From: Cloeon dipterum
Lineage: Eukaryota > Arthropoda > Insecta > Ephemeroptera > Baetidae
Length of the DNA stretch: 64,000 nt
Direction: 5' to 3'
NCBI RefSeq assembly: GCF_949628265.1
Contig: NC_088786.1
Location: 20,915,681-20,979,680 of the forward strand
The position numbers and the translations under genes were made by a program. Positions within the stretch are counted from its first letter, which is position 1. Every line of letters begins with the position of its first letter. The notes under the pieces were generated by a model. It had not been told where the DNA came from, ran no database searches, and saw only the letters and a list, made by a program, of their open reading frames with translations. Below, piece by piece: positions 24,539-38,423 of this stretch.

Positions 24539-27500
24539 ATGTGGAGTGCTATTTTTGGAAGGTATTTGGCAATTACTCATTTTCTTTGAAAATTTTAGAG
24601 TGCAATTGGGTAAAAAAATTTCAAAAAATGAACAGAATTTTATTTTTATGTAGAGCATATTTAAAAACATATATTTTATTAATCCTTTCAGCAGTGAGCC
24701 AGTATTTGAAGCGGCAGGCGAAGTTTCATTTAGCATTAATGGCTCGCCTTTCACAGGTACTTCTGTCATTATAAATAAAAATAAATAATAATTCAAACAT
24801 TTTTGTCTTTTAAGCGGACGAGAAAATTGCATCAGACATGACATTAAACTCTTTTATACGAGATTTGGCGAATCTGAAAGGAACCAAGTTCATGTGCTAC
24901 GAAGGCGGCTGTGGAGCTTGTGTCGTTTCTGCTACTGTCGTCCACCCGGTCACTAAAATGAGGCAGACGCTCGCCGTCAATTCGGTTGAGTAGCAAAATT
25001 TTTAAAATATTTCGGCTAGGAAAATTGGTTAATTTTCTAGTGTCTAACACCTATTTTCGCTTGTCATGGATGGGATATAACGACGGTGGAAGGCGTCGGC
25101 GACCGCCGCAAAGGCTATCACGCAGTTCAAACGCAGCTGGCTAAGTTCAACGGCACCCAATGCGGCTATTGCTCGCCTGGAATGGTCATGAGTATGTACA
25201 GGCAAGTGATTAAAAAATTACTAAATGTTTCGCAATAAAAGTCAGATATAATAAAGAGGAAAAGAGTGGTAAATTTTGGAGTTAAGCCATGAAGGTGGTG
25301 AACTAAAAAATTCAATACAAGACTATCAAAATTACAAAATTATAGGTTTAAAAATCTGTTGAAAAATAGTTTGCTGGAGCGTGGGAAGGCACCATCTAAA
25401 ACCGAAGTTGAGGACTCTTTTGGTAGCAACCTTTGCCGCTGTACTGGATACAGGCCGATTTTGGACGCTTTCAAATCGCTAGCTTCAGATTCATCTCTTC
25501 AGGGCAAGACGAACATCTGCGTGGACATTGAAGTAAAATTTTCTTAGTACTATTTTTCATTTTCCCGAGACTTCCGGCTCGCAGGACATGGACAAAATGT
25601 GCCCTAACAAAAACGAATTTTGCTCGAAACTGTGCGGCTCTGTGGTCATCCAGTCTGGGTCTGCCGTGTGGCGCAAAGTTGCCACTTTAGATGAGTTGGT
25701 TGCTGTTTTGGCCAAGGTTGGAGATGCACCGTACAAGTTGGTGGCAGGAAACACCGCCGAAGGTGCGTACCCCATTGAATCAAATTGCTAACTGCGCCGC
25801 CTCACATTGGTGTCGAGCGGGTTGCGTCAAAAATCGGTTTCCTCTGCGCAGGGATCTACCGCAGCGAGGGAATCCAGACTTACATCGACGTGAAAAGCGT
25901 TCCTCAACTGCGAAACATTGAAGTCAAGCCTGACGTGATTACCTTGGGAGGCAACGTTACCCTGACTGAAGCGATGGATTTTTTTAACGAAGTCAACACT
26001 GCCGGCTTCGATTACTTGGTTCACCTTGGCGACCACTTCGATTTGGTTGCCCACGTGCCAGTTAGAAATGTTAGGAGTTTAATTTTTTGATTTAAAATAA
26101 AAGTGATTAGCAATGCAATATTGCAGGTAGGGACACTTGCTGGGAATTTGTCCATCAAACATGCACACCCAGATTTTCCTTCTGACGTTTTTATGACGCT
26201 AGATGCTGTCGGGGCTACTTTGAATATAAGTAAAAAACAAAATTATCTCATGATAATTTAATGTAATAGTATCTATTTCAGTGGATATTTCTGGAATAAT
26301 CCAGAACGTAACAATGGTGGACTTCCTTTTGCTTGGAATGAACAAGAAAATTATTCTCAGTATCCAATTCACTCGGAAAGACAATCCACATCGTTTGCGC
26401 CTCTTTAAAATCACCCCAAGGGCCCAAAACGCACACGCATACGTGAATGCAGGCTTCTTTTTCGAGTTTGAAGACGAGGTCTCGTGGAAGGTGGCTAGTG
26501 TGCCCAGAATCGTATTCGGCGGAATTAGCCCGACATTTGTAAGTATAACAGTGGACCAAATAAATTAGTAAATCAGAATTTTCAATATCCCAGACGCATG
26601 CAAGAGCTGCTGAGTCGCTTTTGGTTGGGAAAGTTCTGCTAGACAACAAAACACTGGCCCAAGCCATCACAGCTCTTGGTCAGGAAATCCTTCCTGATGA
26701 CGTATTGACCAATCCTACACCGGATTACAGGAGAAAATTAGCACAATCGCTCTTTTACAAATTCGTTCTCCACCTCGATCCAACCAAGGCATAGAACAAT
26801 GCTATTTTTTGTGTGTCATTAATATTGAAAATCTGTTTAATTTAGGTGAGCAAATTCCTCAGATCAGGAACGGAAAATTTACAGCGGCCCCTCTCTTCCG
26901 GAATCCAAGAATTCGATACGGACGCGACTCTCTACCCTTTGAATGAGGCGATACCGAAAATCGAAGCTCTCGCTCAGTGCTCTGGAGAGGCTCAGTACGT
27001 AAACGACATTCCCTCATTCCCGGACGAGTTGCACGGAGCATTTGTCCAGACGACAGTGGCCACAGGCACCATTTCCAGCATTGATGCCACTGCAGCATTG
27101 GTAAAATTATTTTTTTGATTATCTTTTTTAAATTAATTTTTTGTTATCAAGGCAATTGACGGAGTGGTCGCTTTTTACAAACACACGGATATGCCATACT
27201 CCAACACTTTTACGCCAGCTAGTTTTGGCTACCTGGAGCCAGAGGAAGTAAAAATTTTAATTTTACAAATAGTTCTATTCCCTCCAATGGACAAAAAGGT
27301 TTTTTGCAGTGGAACAATACTTTATGCTGGTCAGGCAGTTGGAATGATTGTAGCCAAATCTAGAGGGGTGGCCTTGGAAGCTGCAAAAAAGGTCAAAATT
27401 GAGTACGCTGTTGGAAGTTCAAACCCAGTGCTGACCGTTGAAGATGTTTTGAATCAAGCTGGCAATAGGATTTATCCTGTTCAAAAGGAAAATGGTGAAG

Positions 27501-30415
27501 ATTATAGATCAATCTTTATTTAGAGTTCTCAGCCAGACGCGTTGCGCAGAGCCAGCCGGCTAATTTTGGGTCACGCGGTGACCGCCAGCCGCCAGTCGAA
27601 AAAAAAAATCGGAAAGTGCGCCTGAGAAAAAAATGGTCTCCTGTTCCTTGGGACGTTAGGAACTTTAAAAAATTCAGCCACCACCTAAAATTACGTGGCT
27701 GAGACCTCTAATCATTAAGATTTTGTTTTAATTGCGGATATTTAACTATAATTAAATTGGATAAAATATTTCAGAGAAAGACAGCTCTATGCGATTATCT
27801 GCTGCAAAAATAATAAAAGGAGACTTCTCACTTCCGAGGCAATATCACATGACGATGGAAACGCAGACGTGTCTCGTGGTGCCAAGAGAAGATGACAACT
27901 ACGACGTGTTCTGCAGCACCCAGTTCATGGATCTGGCGCAAGCGGTTGTCGCCAAGTGTCTCAATGTCGAGGCCAGCAAGTGCGCGAATCATTAAAAATC
28001 ATTTTGCTGATATCAATTCACGAATGAAATAAACTTGCAGGATAAATATGTCAGTTCGTCGATTAGGCGGCGGCTACGGCGGAAAAATCACCAGGCCCCC
28101 GCAGCTCGCGGCGGCGTGTGCCGTGGCTTCTTGGACGCTTAACAAACCTGTGAGGATGGTGCTTCCGCTATCAGGAAACATGGAAATCGCTGGAAAGAGG
28201 TTCGCAGTGCGCGACGAGTATGAGGTTTCTGCTAAAAAAATGGGGATTTTTTTCCAAATTAATTGATTTGGTGCTTTTCACAGGTCGGCGTGGACGAAAA
28301 AGGCAAAATTGTATACTTGAAAGCAAAGGTTTTCCAAGACGCAGGCTGCAACCTCAACGACTCTCAACGAACCATGAACACGACAATTGCACACTTTACA
28401 CACAGCGTCTACGACTCCTCCACCTTTGAAATCGTCGGCCAGCAGATCAAAACAGACACCGCCTCAAACACGTGGTGCCGCGGCCCCGGGTCCACGGAGG
28501 CTGTCGCTTTTCTTGAGGAGATCATGGAGAGAATCGCGGGCGAAATGAATTTAGATCCGCTCGAGGTTCGATTAGCCAATATGTACGCAGTTGACAACCC
28601 CGTGCCCGCCATGATCGCCGATTTAAAGGAAAAGGCCGACTATGACGCGCGAAAAGCGAAAGTCGAAGAATTCAACTCGGTAAAATTAACGAGAAACAAA
28701 AGAGAAAATAGTATGATTGAGTGTTTTATTTATTAGCTGAACCGCTGGAAAAAGAGAGGCGTATCTTTGGTTCCAGTGCAGTATCCTTTTGACTTCTGGG
28801 GTGTCCGCCCTGTGGTTGTTTCTGTCTACCAGATCGACGGCTCAGTCGCCATTTCTCATGGCGGAGTGGAAATGGGTCAAGGCTTGAACACAAAGGTGCG
28901 TGCACTTAATACTTTCTCTCTTCCTTAATGGCCGTTTTAACCAGTTAACCAGGGTTCGCCCACGTTGCAATGCGCAAAAAACATAAATTTTGGGGATTTC
29001 TGCGTTTCTCTCCTCAAAGGTCATATTTTGCACCAGACAGGAATTGTATTTAAGTTAAAAATCCATAAAATTGAGAATTCAATGGTATTCTAGAATTGAT
29101 TTATTGAGTACTGATTTTGGCCATAAATATATTAAATATTTATTTAAAAAAATGTGTTTCAGAAAAATGCACAAAATTACGAAAACCCCGCATAAAGGAT
29201 TTTTTGCGATGCAGTGGTTTATTTCCGGGATTATGCAAATTTATGTGAGCCTTGATTCTAACATTATTTGCAGGTTGCTCAAGTTGCGGCACATTTCCTC
29301 GGATTGCCGCTTTCAATGATTTCCATCAAGCCGAGCAACAACCTAGTCGCGGCAAATGCCTCCGTCACTGGAGCAAGTCTGGGCAGTGAGAGCCTGAGCT
29401 ATGTATGCTTACAATTTTATTAAGTTGAACAGGTCGTAAAAAAATTTTGCTGTGCAGGCCACGATGCAGTGCTGCAAGGAAATCTTGAGTAGATTGTCAG
29501 TGATTAAAGAAAAAATGCCCGACGCCGAGTGGAAGGCTTTGGTTCGAGAAGCTCACGCACAAGAGATAAGCTTAACTGCGTCTTACACGTAATAAATAAA
29601 ATTGTTATTTGATAGTTAGTTGAAATTACTGTATTTAAAAAGATTTACCAAGAGAGACAACGTCGGTATTTATTTCATATGGGGCGCAGCAATGGCAGAA
29701 ATGGAAGTTGACATTTTAACTGGGGAAAAGCAAGTAAAAATAGCAGCTTTTAATTTTGTAAAAATGGATATTATTAAAAATATTGATCATTTGAAGATTC
29801 TCCGTGTCGACCTTCTCGAGGACGCTGGGCAGAGCATGAGTCCTATGGTGGACGTGGGACAAATGGAGGGTGCCTTTGTCATGGGCCTCGGCTACTGGCT
29901 CTACGAGGAATTGGTCTACGATCACTACACTGGGCGACTTTTAACAAACTCAACTTGGGTAAGTGGAATTAAATTACCAATCAAAATTAAATATTGATTA
30001 TCATGCTGAATCTAGAATTACAAAATTCCTGGCGCGAAGGATATACCTGCTGATTTTAGAGTTTACTTCAGGAAGAACTCCAAAAATCCAAACGGTGTTT
30101 TGAATTCCAAGGGTGAGTGCTCCTGCTGTGCCAATCGCGTGATTTTTACAATATAGTTCTAGCTACTGGAGAGCCGCCGCTGAACATGAGTATTGCGGCG
30201 TATTTTGCGATCACACATGCGCTGAACTCTGCGAGAAAAGATGCTGGTGCGCCAGCCGGTTACTTCCAACTTAGTAAGAAAATTAATTTGGCTATATTAT
30301 ACAAATCATTTAAATCACTATTCTTTTAGAACCTCCAGCCACTGCAGAGCACATCTTTATCACAAGTCTCACGGATGAAAAGGATTTCAAACTTTTTGAG
30401 GAAGACGAAGAATAA
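24539..30415 (+). CDS. Aldehyde oxidase (molybdo-flavoenzyme)
   Basis: I could trace 23 exons in phase, from 24539-24561 to 30330-30415, summing to 3906 nt and 1301 residues, the normal size for the family. The N-terminus carries two [2Fe-2S] domains ([17 protein letters not shown] with LCRCTGY), then an FAD domain ([19 protein letters not shown]). The molybdopterin domain follows (GQYVND-like [44 protein letters not shown], and the GEPPL segment with the catalytic Glu). The enzyme oxidises aldehydes and N-heterocycles with molecular oxygen and acts in odorant or xenobiotic clearance. WCRGPGSTE in place of the xanthine dehydrogenase arginine pattern favours aldehyde oxidase. Two introns use GC donors: TACAG then GCAAGT at 25202, and ACCAAG then GCATAG at 26789. 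The poly(A) signal is near 30475. Confidence 0.93.
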
Positions 30416-30497
30416 TCAAAACCAATTTATTTATTACAGATTTATTACAGGGAAATGGTGAAGTTCTTGATTGAAATAAATTAGATAAAATAGCAAA

Positions 30498-33012
30498 TCA
30501 ACTCTTATTGTTAGAATAAACAATATTCACCTTTGGTAAATATGTAAATTTTGTAGGCCTTCTTCCAATTTTCGCAAGTACCTCATTATCTATGTTAATT
30601 TGATACTTCAAGGCCAATTCACGAATGAAAAAGGTGTAGAACAGTTTTATGTTTAATTGCAACTGCCTTTTTCGCGGTGCACTCTGTGGCAAAGGTTTGT
30701 TTTCCAAAATTCCCCACAAATGTGAAAGGAAAATCGAGTCAAGCACGAAAAATCTGTAGCCATCCAGATGCATCTCAAGTGCCTGAGAAGAGTACAAAAT
30801 TTATTACACAATTGGGAAAAACACTCACAAATGCAGGTACCTGTGTATTTCTCGTCATTCCATAGCCAATGTAGCGTTCGTCAAATTTAGGACTTCCGTG
30901 CCTTGTGACATAGACTGGTTCGTAGTAAAAATTGAAATCCACAGGAAGAGCAATGTCAACGTCGGGCAGGAGCGGCAGCTTTTCCCAAACACTCAAATTC
31001 GAGCTCAGCTGATTAGGTGCGAAGATCGTTATGTGATAAATCTGGGCTTTCTTCTCTGCAAGGTACTGTAGCAACGCTGCCTTGCTTTCAGGCACTCGTC
31101 CCTTCATATTTTCAATTTCGTAAACGGGAAAGACGAAGGCACACTTTTCGCAGTTTCTTGCTTTGTCGGATTTTAAAAACCTGTTCAGTTTCGAATGCAT
31201 GCTTTCGGAGTTGGGTAGCGTATCCGGAAACACCATGTCCACGTCGGGACACAGCACCCACTCGGTCTTGCAGAACCTCCTGGCCAGGTTCCGCATCGCG
31301 TTTTGAGGGTAACGCAGGTTTTCCACTTCTTTCTTATCTTCGTCGCTCACTTCGGCGAGGAGCAAGTTGGTAATTTGCACTCCCGTCACGGAGCAATTAA
31401 ATTTCCGGCGCAGAAAGTGCAGGTACTTTAGTGTAGGTGGAATTTCCTTTGGAAGCGACAAATGCCAGGAAATCTGGAATATAAAGTAGCCATAACTCAA
31501 ACCGAATTAATAAACCAAATTAATAGAAATGTCTTAAGAAAGGAAAATTAAAATTTCTCATTCCAGCATTTTGTAGATTTTTCCTGTTACTCAAATTAAA
31601 CCTAAAATTTTGCTGCCATCTGTCCGTTCTTTATTCCATTAACATTATTTTAAAACTCTTAATATCATTACCTGATCTCGCATGCTAGCGTGGCACATTC
31701 TTAAGTGTTTAATATACACGATTGCGATGAAATATTCGTAAGAAGGTGCGAACAGCGCTAGAGAAATCATTCCTTTCCAGTTTTTGATGAATTGAAAGAT
31801 TTTCTTTATCGCGTCCACGGTGCCGTGCGTAGCCACGCAAGCTGCCTCCTTTAATTTTTAAATGTAAATAATTGTCTTTAAAATCATAATTTAATGCTCA
31901 CTTTTGAAAGCTCTAGATATTTGTCGGCAAGAAAAACGTTGGCATAGTTTTTGTATTTTCCCCGTTCATCATAATGACCGTCGAGCAAAGAATTCTCGAG
32001 AATTGTTTCTAAGTCTTTGTCGCTTACGTTGCTAAAGCTGCCACCATCGAATAATTTTCGAGGCTTTCTCCGCGTAGCAAGCAGCGGCGATGTTGGCTTT
32101 TCTATTGAGCGTTTGCCCCGCATGGATTTTTCACGGACTTCCAAAATAGGCTGCAATAAAAAGAGAATATTAGACCGAAATTTGAATGCCATTGAGAAAT
32201 ACTGCACAATCACACAGTAGCGATTTATTATCCTACTGTAACTGTCATAATATATCATATCGCACTGGTGGTGAAGAAAATTTATCACTCAGCAGATAAT
32301 ATATTTGCGTTTTTCGCAAGCTGATAAATCTTAAACTGACACGAAAAGCAATACAACTTTTGAAATAAGATCAAATTCCTCATTGCTAAATTTTGTGTCT
32401 TATTGTCCGTTTAACTCTTTTGAATTGCAATCAAATGGTCACAATATTTTGTGATTGATTTGCTCCTTAAGTATTTCGATTTTTAAAATAGTTATTGAAA
32501 AACGTTGCTCATTACAAAAAACATTTTTCCTTTCATTTTGTATGCCCGAGTCAAATTTGGTCTTTCAGGATATAAAATTTAGCTTTCGTTGAATATGTTT
32601 TTGCAGTGTTGGATGTGACAATTATTGAAGTTTAGTAACTGTGTACAGTCACTTAAGTGACATCAAAACCCGCCGGAAGGAATTAAATTACGATAGCCTG
32701 CATGCATTGAGGGTGAATTCAATTTTAAAATTGTCATATAGAAAAACAAAAGACATTTTTAAATGGAATATGATTTTTAGTTTTTCGATTTGCTAATCTC
32801 CCAAAATGTAATTTAATTAATTATTTTTATATTCAAATATATATTTAAAAAAATTCTGTATTAAATGCAGCCGCAAAAGAACAAAATTTTAATGAAAATG
32901 AACTCAATGGGCTTACCTTACGTTCCACTTCTTTGAAGTTAATAATAGTTGAGTAGAATGTAAGTAAGAGCATGCCGCCCAAAACTAAATATCTTAGAAG
33001 CAACCGTGCCAT
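30498..33012 (-). CDS. Beta-1,4-glucuronyltransferase 1-like (GT49)
   Basis: Five exons, 33012-32917, 32150-31902, 31848-31672, 31473-30841 and 30782-30498, all in phase 0, give 1440 nt and 479 residues. Residues 5-25 are a Leu-rich signal anchor typical of Golgi type II enzymes. The catalytic part has the metal-binding DXD in WVLCPDVDMVFP, an AFVFPVYEIE segment, and EPVYVTRHGSPKFDERYIGYGMTRNTQ, matching the FDERFRQYGFNR block of human B4GAT1. B4GAT1 adds glucuronic acid to prime matriglycan on dystroglycan. Insects have several paralogues, so the exact acceptor here is open. The 3' end faces the end of aldehyde oxidase, with only 82 bases between the stops. Confidence 0.85.
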
Positions 33013-34165
33013 TGCAGCCGCCGCACAAACCAATGCGTCAGGTTTTCGACTCTCCCGACTGTAAAAGTGACCATGCAAACGTGTCTGGGCTGTTTTTTTT
33101 TTATCATCACGGCATTATTCGCGAAACAATCTCATGTGCAATGATAAGTCTGCATAAGCAGTCTTTCCTTGTTACTCTCGTTATCCTCACTCTCATAAAC
33201 CATTTGTGTCACACATGTATAAATGTTCATTGTTTTGTATGAAAGGTGAAACTTTTGGCTTTTATAGTTGCAATGATAAAAATCTTTCCTTTCAGCTTCA
33301 TCAGGAATAATGTTTTGAAATAATTTTTATTATATAATTGAAAATCGGGCATGGTAATCACAGTAAATTCATTGCTTGGGAAAATTTAATTTCTTTCTTT
33401 GCTGGTGTCTGAGACGAATTTTGACTACAGCGAAGAGTAGAGAGAATAAGGAAAAATGTGAGTGATACAGAATACAGCAATGCGCGTTTTAAAAGGTGCA
33501 TAAAAAGAACCAGAATAGCACGAATGTTGGAAATAATGCTAAACTGGTTAACGATTTTTGACCGAAAAATAATTGCGTAAAATTGACTGGTATTGGTAAA
33601 AAATAGTAACAAATTTAAAACGGGAAAGATCCTGTCTCCCTTTTTGAGGAAACTCAACCTGTAAGTAGTGTTCGTAGCTACAAAACTCGGTCTGGTAGCA
33701 ATTTCTGTACTAGCCAAAACAAATAGTAGGGAATCTCTTTATAGTGCTGGATTAAAACTTTTCAAACTTTATTACCAGGAATAGATTTTGATCACCAAAG
33801 AGTTGAAACTAATTGTAAAGAATATGTGAAAACGACGATCAATGATTTGTGAATTTCTTTAAGTATATTTGTGTAATTCGAATTTATGTATAAATGTAAC
33901 GGAATAGTTCCTCGAAACTATTAAAATACAAAAACAACTAAATCAGCAACAATGTTAAACATAAAATAAAAAATTTCTCTTGGAGAAGTTGCTATATCCG
34001 ACAAAACCTTTCATCCCTAAAATTCTTTGGTGAAAATTATCTGATTGAAAAATATAGACACATAATTTCTCAGCATGACTTCTGTTTTTATTGCATTTTA
34101 TACACGATTTTTACATCCGGTGCGGTCGTTCGATTTGCCGGTATTTACAGAAATAGTGAAATCAC
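33013..34165. other. Intergenic, GT49 to cuticle protein
   Basis: An open frame at 33358-33717 (-, 119 residues) is hydrophobic and AT-driven; no splice partner or family match, so I do not call it. Otherwise nothing seen. Confidence 0.35.
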
Positions 34166-34982
34166 TTATTTCTTCAGCGCTTTGGTGGCGAGGTCGATGG
34201 CGCGCTGCAGGGCCTCAGGGATGGGAGGAGGGGTGGGCAGGTGGTCACCTCTGGCCTGGAATCCGTTTTCGTCAGCCGTGTAAGTGATGGAGAACTTCTG
34301 GCCAGTGACTTTGTCGGTGAAGCTGAAGCTGCCCTCTGCAACTTGGATTTCGGTGTTTTCGGGGTCGCTAGGCGCGGGGTTGGGCTTGACGAAGCCCTTC
34401 TCGTCGACGGTAATTCCGTTTGATGTTTCGTAGCTGCAATGCACAATTTTAAATTTAATTAAAATTTGTTTCACTGATGTAAAAATTCGTAATCAGAAAA
34501 TTAGCAATTTTTTATAATATGAAACATTTCTAAAAGAAATATAAATCGGTTCACCTGTATTTGTATGATCCATCGACGTTGGGTCCATCCTGCTCATGTC
34601 GCAGAGCGGTGGCATCCTTGTCCTCTTGAGGACGAGCGAAGGCAACGGCGAAGAGCGCCAAGCAAATAGCGAGCTGAGGATTACAAAGAAAAATAAATTA
34701 AAAAAGTCGTAAGTAGAAAAATAAAAATTCAAAAATAAATAATCGTGAACAGAGTAAAGAAAGGGCTGAAGTTTTGATTATGCGTCAGGGGGCGTAAATC
34801 TCTGATGAAAAATAGCAAAGTGTAAATGGTATGCAAGCTCATTACTCAATTAGAAACTCAAAATCCAAAAACAAAATTTCTTTTTTGGATTAGAGTTGAA
34901 ATGCAACGACTAAAAATTTAGATTTTAGAACAAAATGTGTTTCTGCTAAAAGAATAAAGCGGAGTGCACGTACCTTGTACAT
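34166..34982 (-). CDS. RR-1 cuticle protein A
   Basis: Three exons: 34982-34974 (only Met-Tyr-Lys), 34673-34555 and 34433-34166, totalling 396 nt and 131 residues. The three-residue first exon completes the signal peptide (MYKLAICLALFAVAFA), the usual arrangement for insect cuticle genes. The mature part starts with RPQEDKDATALR and carries a soft-cuticle Rebers-Riddiford chitin-binding domain: YKYSYETSNGITVDEKG, then GSFSFTD, then FSITYTADENGFQARGDHLP, and a TPPPIPEAL tail. It binds chitin in the extracellular cuticle. Intron positions and the 119-nt second exon are identical to the neighbour at 36798, so the two are tandem duplicates. Confidence 0.95.
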
Positions 34983-36797
34983 GGTTGCGTTGGGTTTGGT
35001 TTGGAGGATGAAAGTGAGTTGACTTTGGCTCGTGTTCGGCGCTTTTTATACTAATTCAAGTGCGCTGGCCACCCCACCGTCACGCTGACCACCTTGGAAA
35101 AGACGATTTAATTGGAATGTGACATTAATGCGTGAGCGCCGAATCTTAAAATGGTAACACCAGTCCATCAGCAGCATCTTTCGCTCGGCCAAATTGGCGT
35201 GATGAGCTTACTCAAGGTGCCTCATTTTTGGAGCAGGTTAATTAGTGGAGAAGCGCATGCACTTTTAAATAGTAAGCACAAGGATTGAATTTTAATAATG
35301 CCTTTCTTTTATTCTTACTATGTGTTGCATGACACTACCTTCTATGTCTTTTATAAAATAGCAAGTGGCGACCTTTCATCCAAGACAGCTGGAATTTTTT
35401 GACAGTTTTTACCGCCTTCCGCAATTGGCTGTAAAGACTGATTAGGGTGAAATAATTTTTTTTTTTTGAACAAGACTAGACTGGTGGTGTGAACAGAGAC
35501 AAGGTCAAGTGCTGAACGATGTGCTAGGAATGGCTATCGTATGTGCTTTGCAAATTAGGATGTTAATACAGAAAAATTAGTTCTACGTGGATTGTTGTCT
35601 ATTGTAGATCTTTTTTATTTTCATTTCGGGTTCAATGCAAACTCATTTATTGAATATCTGATCTTACAGTACACGTGCAAAATTATCATTTCAACATTTT
35701 ATTCTTTTAGAGTTTACTCATATGTAAAATATAGAGAGCATGCGTACTGACGAATCAACACACTTACATTCTCAAGCAACACATACCAATAGGAATAATA
35801 ATGACATTATTGGCACTCGAGGATTCATATATTACAAGAGAAAAAAATCGGACATTCGTCGTTTAATATATAGTCATCTTTTGTATTATTGCGTTACTAG
35901 TTTACTAATTTACAATATGAAAATAATGAGCAAAATAATTTTCAGAAAAATTTATACAATATTATTATCTAATTCATGGTAAAAACTCGGACTGTTGGCG
36001 GGTGAAGGCACACATTTTCCTAGTATCAATTTAATGTTTATAAATATGTATTTAAATTTTGCTGATTTAATCAATTATGCATTATAATATATTTTTTCAT
36101 AAAAAAGGGCTGCAGTTGACAGCCGAAACTACTACTTAGGCATAAATAAAACGATGATTTTCATTCTCAACGAAGAATGTCTGATTTTTCTTCTTGAATT
36201 ATCAAATTAAACAAAAAAAAATCGGGGCATATCCAGTACGTCAAATTTATTTTCATGCAAATGGAGGGAAGGGATAATTTTTGAAAATGTTGAATAAGGA
36301 AGCAGTTTCCTCGGTGTAAAGCGAGCTGTATATTTTCCCTCATTTCTACAGAAATTTCCTTCCCTGAGGGTTATCCCAAGCACTCAGATAGAAGGGATAC
36401 TCATGAATTTTTGTGTATTTAGGAGAATCCGAAAACAGTTGATCTACGAACAAACTCAAACATTCCCTAACGAGCTATTATATAAAACAGGTAAAATATC
36501 TCTAGTGAGCGCAGGAAAATTTTATTATGAGAACTGATGAAAATTATTTTGCAATCATATGCGCTCAAGATGAAAGGTATTGCATGCGGAATAATTTTAG
36601 AAAGACTTTTAAATTTTACTGCTTACGCGTTGAAATTGTCAGTTATAGCCTTCAATGGTATGCGAGTGAATGTACATTTCGGTCCAAAATTAATAAAATG
36701 TAAACTTCATATATGCTCTCTAAATATGGTGATGCTTAAGTTTATTTTGTGCAATTTTTACATTATTATGCTTATGACGACTCGAACATGATTTCAT
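34983..36797. other. Intergenic between the two cuticle genes
   Basis: Apart from the TATA box of cuticle protein A nothing could be supported. The open frames at 35740-35982 and 36537-36791 are AT-driven. Confidence 0.4.
35043..35050 (-). promoter_or_regulatory. TATA box of cuticle protein A
   Basis: TATAAAAA on the minus strand, about 65 bases upstream of the ATG at 34982. The second cuticle gene has one at nearly the same distance. Confidence 0.75.
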
Positions 36798-38423
36798 TTA
36801 CAGAACTTTGACATTTTTCGCCTGCTGGTTCCTGGTGAACTCGAGGGCGCGAGCGATGATTGCAGGAATGGGAGGCGGAGTGGGCAGATGGTCGCCAGTA
36901 GCCTGGTATCCATTCTCGTTTGCCGTGTAAGTGACAGTGAAGGTCTGGCCGCTCTTGGGGTCCGTGTAGCTGTACCGGCCTCCGACGTCCTTGATCAGGG
37001 CATCCTCGTCATTGCTCCTCTGAGGATTGGTTCTGTAGGAAACTGTCTCGCTAACCTTGATGTTGTTCGACGTGTCGAATCTGCAAATTGTTTTCTGTTA
37101 TTAACCTATTTTTTGGTTGTTATATTAAATATAAAAACCATCTAAAACCTACTTAACATGAAATCAAAATTTACGAAATGGCTCAGCTCGGCGAGGACTT
37201 AATACAATCAGGAAGGGCAGCTATTAGTGAAAATATGAGATGATAAATCAATTACCACTGTCTCGTAATTAGCCATTATACAATTTTTTTTTTATTTTTC
37301 CTATTTTTCAATTAGATCTTCGCTTGGCATCCTCATTTTATTTGTCAAGTTAGTAGTTAAATTAATTTGTTATACAGTGCAATTATCAATAGAGCATTTC
37401 TTAGATAAATTCAAGTTTTGCTGATTTTTTTCCAAAATTTACAGCGCGTGACCGTATTTTCTTGGCAGATTTCGATTCCTCTCATCGAGGTCTATCCAAG
37501 GTGTATAAAAATCTTTTTGTGAAGCTTTTTGTTGTGAAATAAAATCAAATTTTAAGTAGGGAGACAGATTTAGCCATTTGCAAAGCATGGTCACGCTAAC
37601 TTTAAGGCCACTTTTCTAAAAAAATTAAAAATTACCCAAGTCAATTTTAGCTCTGACTGGATCCTTATAGGGATAATTTTATCCAATGGTAACAAGGATT
37701 TTCCGGGGTTTTGCAGTACTTTTAAACATGTTTTACTAATAATTCCATTCTTGACACTATCCGCTATATATTTTGATGGTTCTTGAGTTTAATTCATGCC
37801 TTACCCGTATTTGTACTGTCCATCGAAGTGGGGTCCATCCTGTTCAGAATTCAAAATTACGGCATCTTTGTCCTCCTGAGCGTGGACGTAAGCCACTGCA
37901 AAGAGTGCCAAGCAGAGAACGAGCTGCAATCATAAAAAAACAACACGTTAAATTAATCAAAATGATATATTAACATTTTTTGTTATTTCATTGAAATTGA
38001 ATAAATTTTGTTTATAAAAGTGTAGTAAATAAATTGGCCACAACAGCTGCTATGATCCTAGTTCAGGAAGTGTAAAAATTTGAAAGTAATTTTTAATTTG
38101 TACGTTCTTAAGAGACAAAGTTTTAATTTTTTTCTGTTTCGAATTAAAACAGTTTATACATTTGTGGCAAGCCCAGAAGGTACCAAAAAGATTTGTTGAG
38201 TCAGCAATTGGAGGATGTTTACCGGGCAGATAAGACAGATTATCGAATTTTCATGCCAATTTTTTAAATTGAACTACGAAAGTAAGATGCACCATTGTAA
38301 TAGAGAGAATATTTTACAACATAATTATTTTTCTACAAATAAACGGTGAAAATGTATGTTTCAACACAACTAAACTAGAAAAAGATGAATTGTAAATGAT
38401 GAACTGTTACTTACCTTTTGCAT
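36798..38423 (-). CDS. RR-1 cuticle protein B
   Basis: Three exons, 38423-38415 (Met-Gln-Lys), 37923-37805 and 37080-36798, totalling 411 nt and 136 residues. The signal peptide is MQKLVLCLALFAVAYVHA, followed by QEDKDAVILNSEQDGPHFDG. The Rebers-Riddiford domain runs from YKYGFDTSNNIKVSET through GGRYSYTD to FTVTYTANENGYQATGDHLP, ending TPPPIPAIIARAL. It is a paralogue of the gene at 34166 with the same exon design but a different charged C-terminus. Both should be expressed in soft or larval cuticle at moults, judging by family. Confidence 0.95.

Noticed and set aside
27241-27265. A 25-base GT...AG stretch in aldehyde oxidase exon 12
   Set aside because: Too short for an intron, and removing it breaks the frame; read as coding.
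27495-27774. Palindromic GGTCACGCGGTGACC inside an aldehyde oxidase intron
   Set aside because: A single short palindrome in an intron without further context; noted only.
33358-33717. 119-residue hydrophobic minus-strand frame
   Set aside because: Considered as a receptor fragment, but no splice partner, no motif, and base composition equals the surrounding non-coding DNA.
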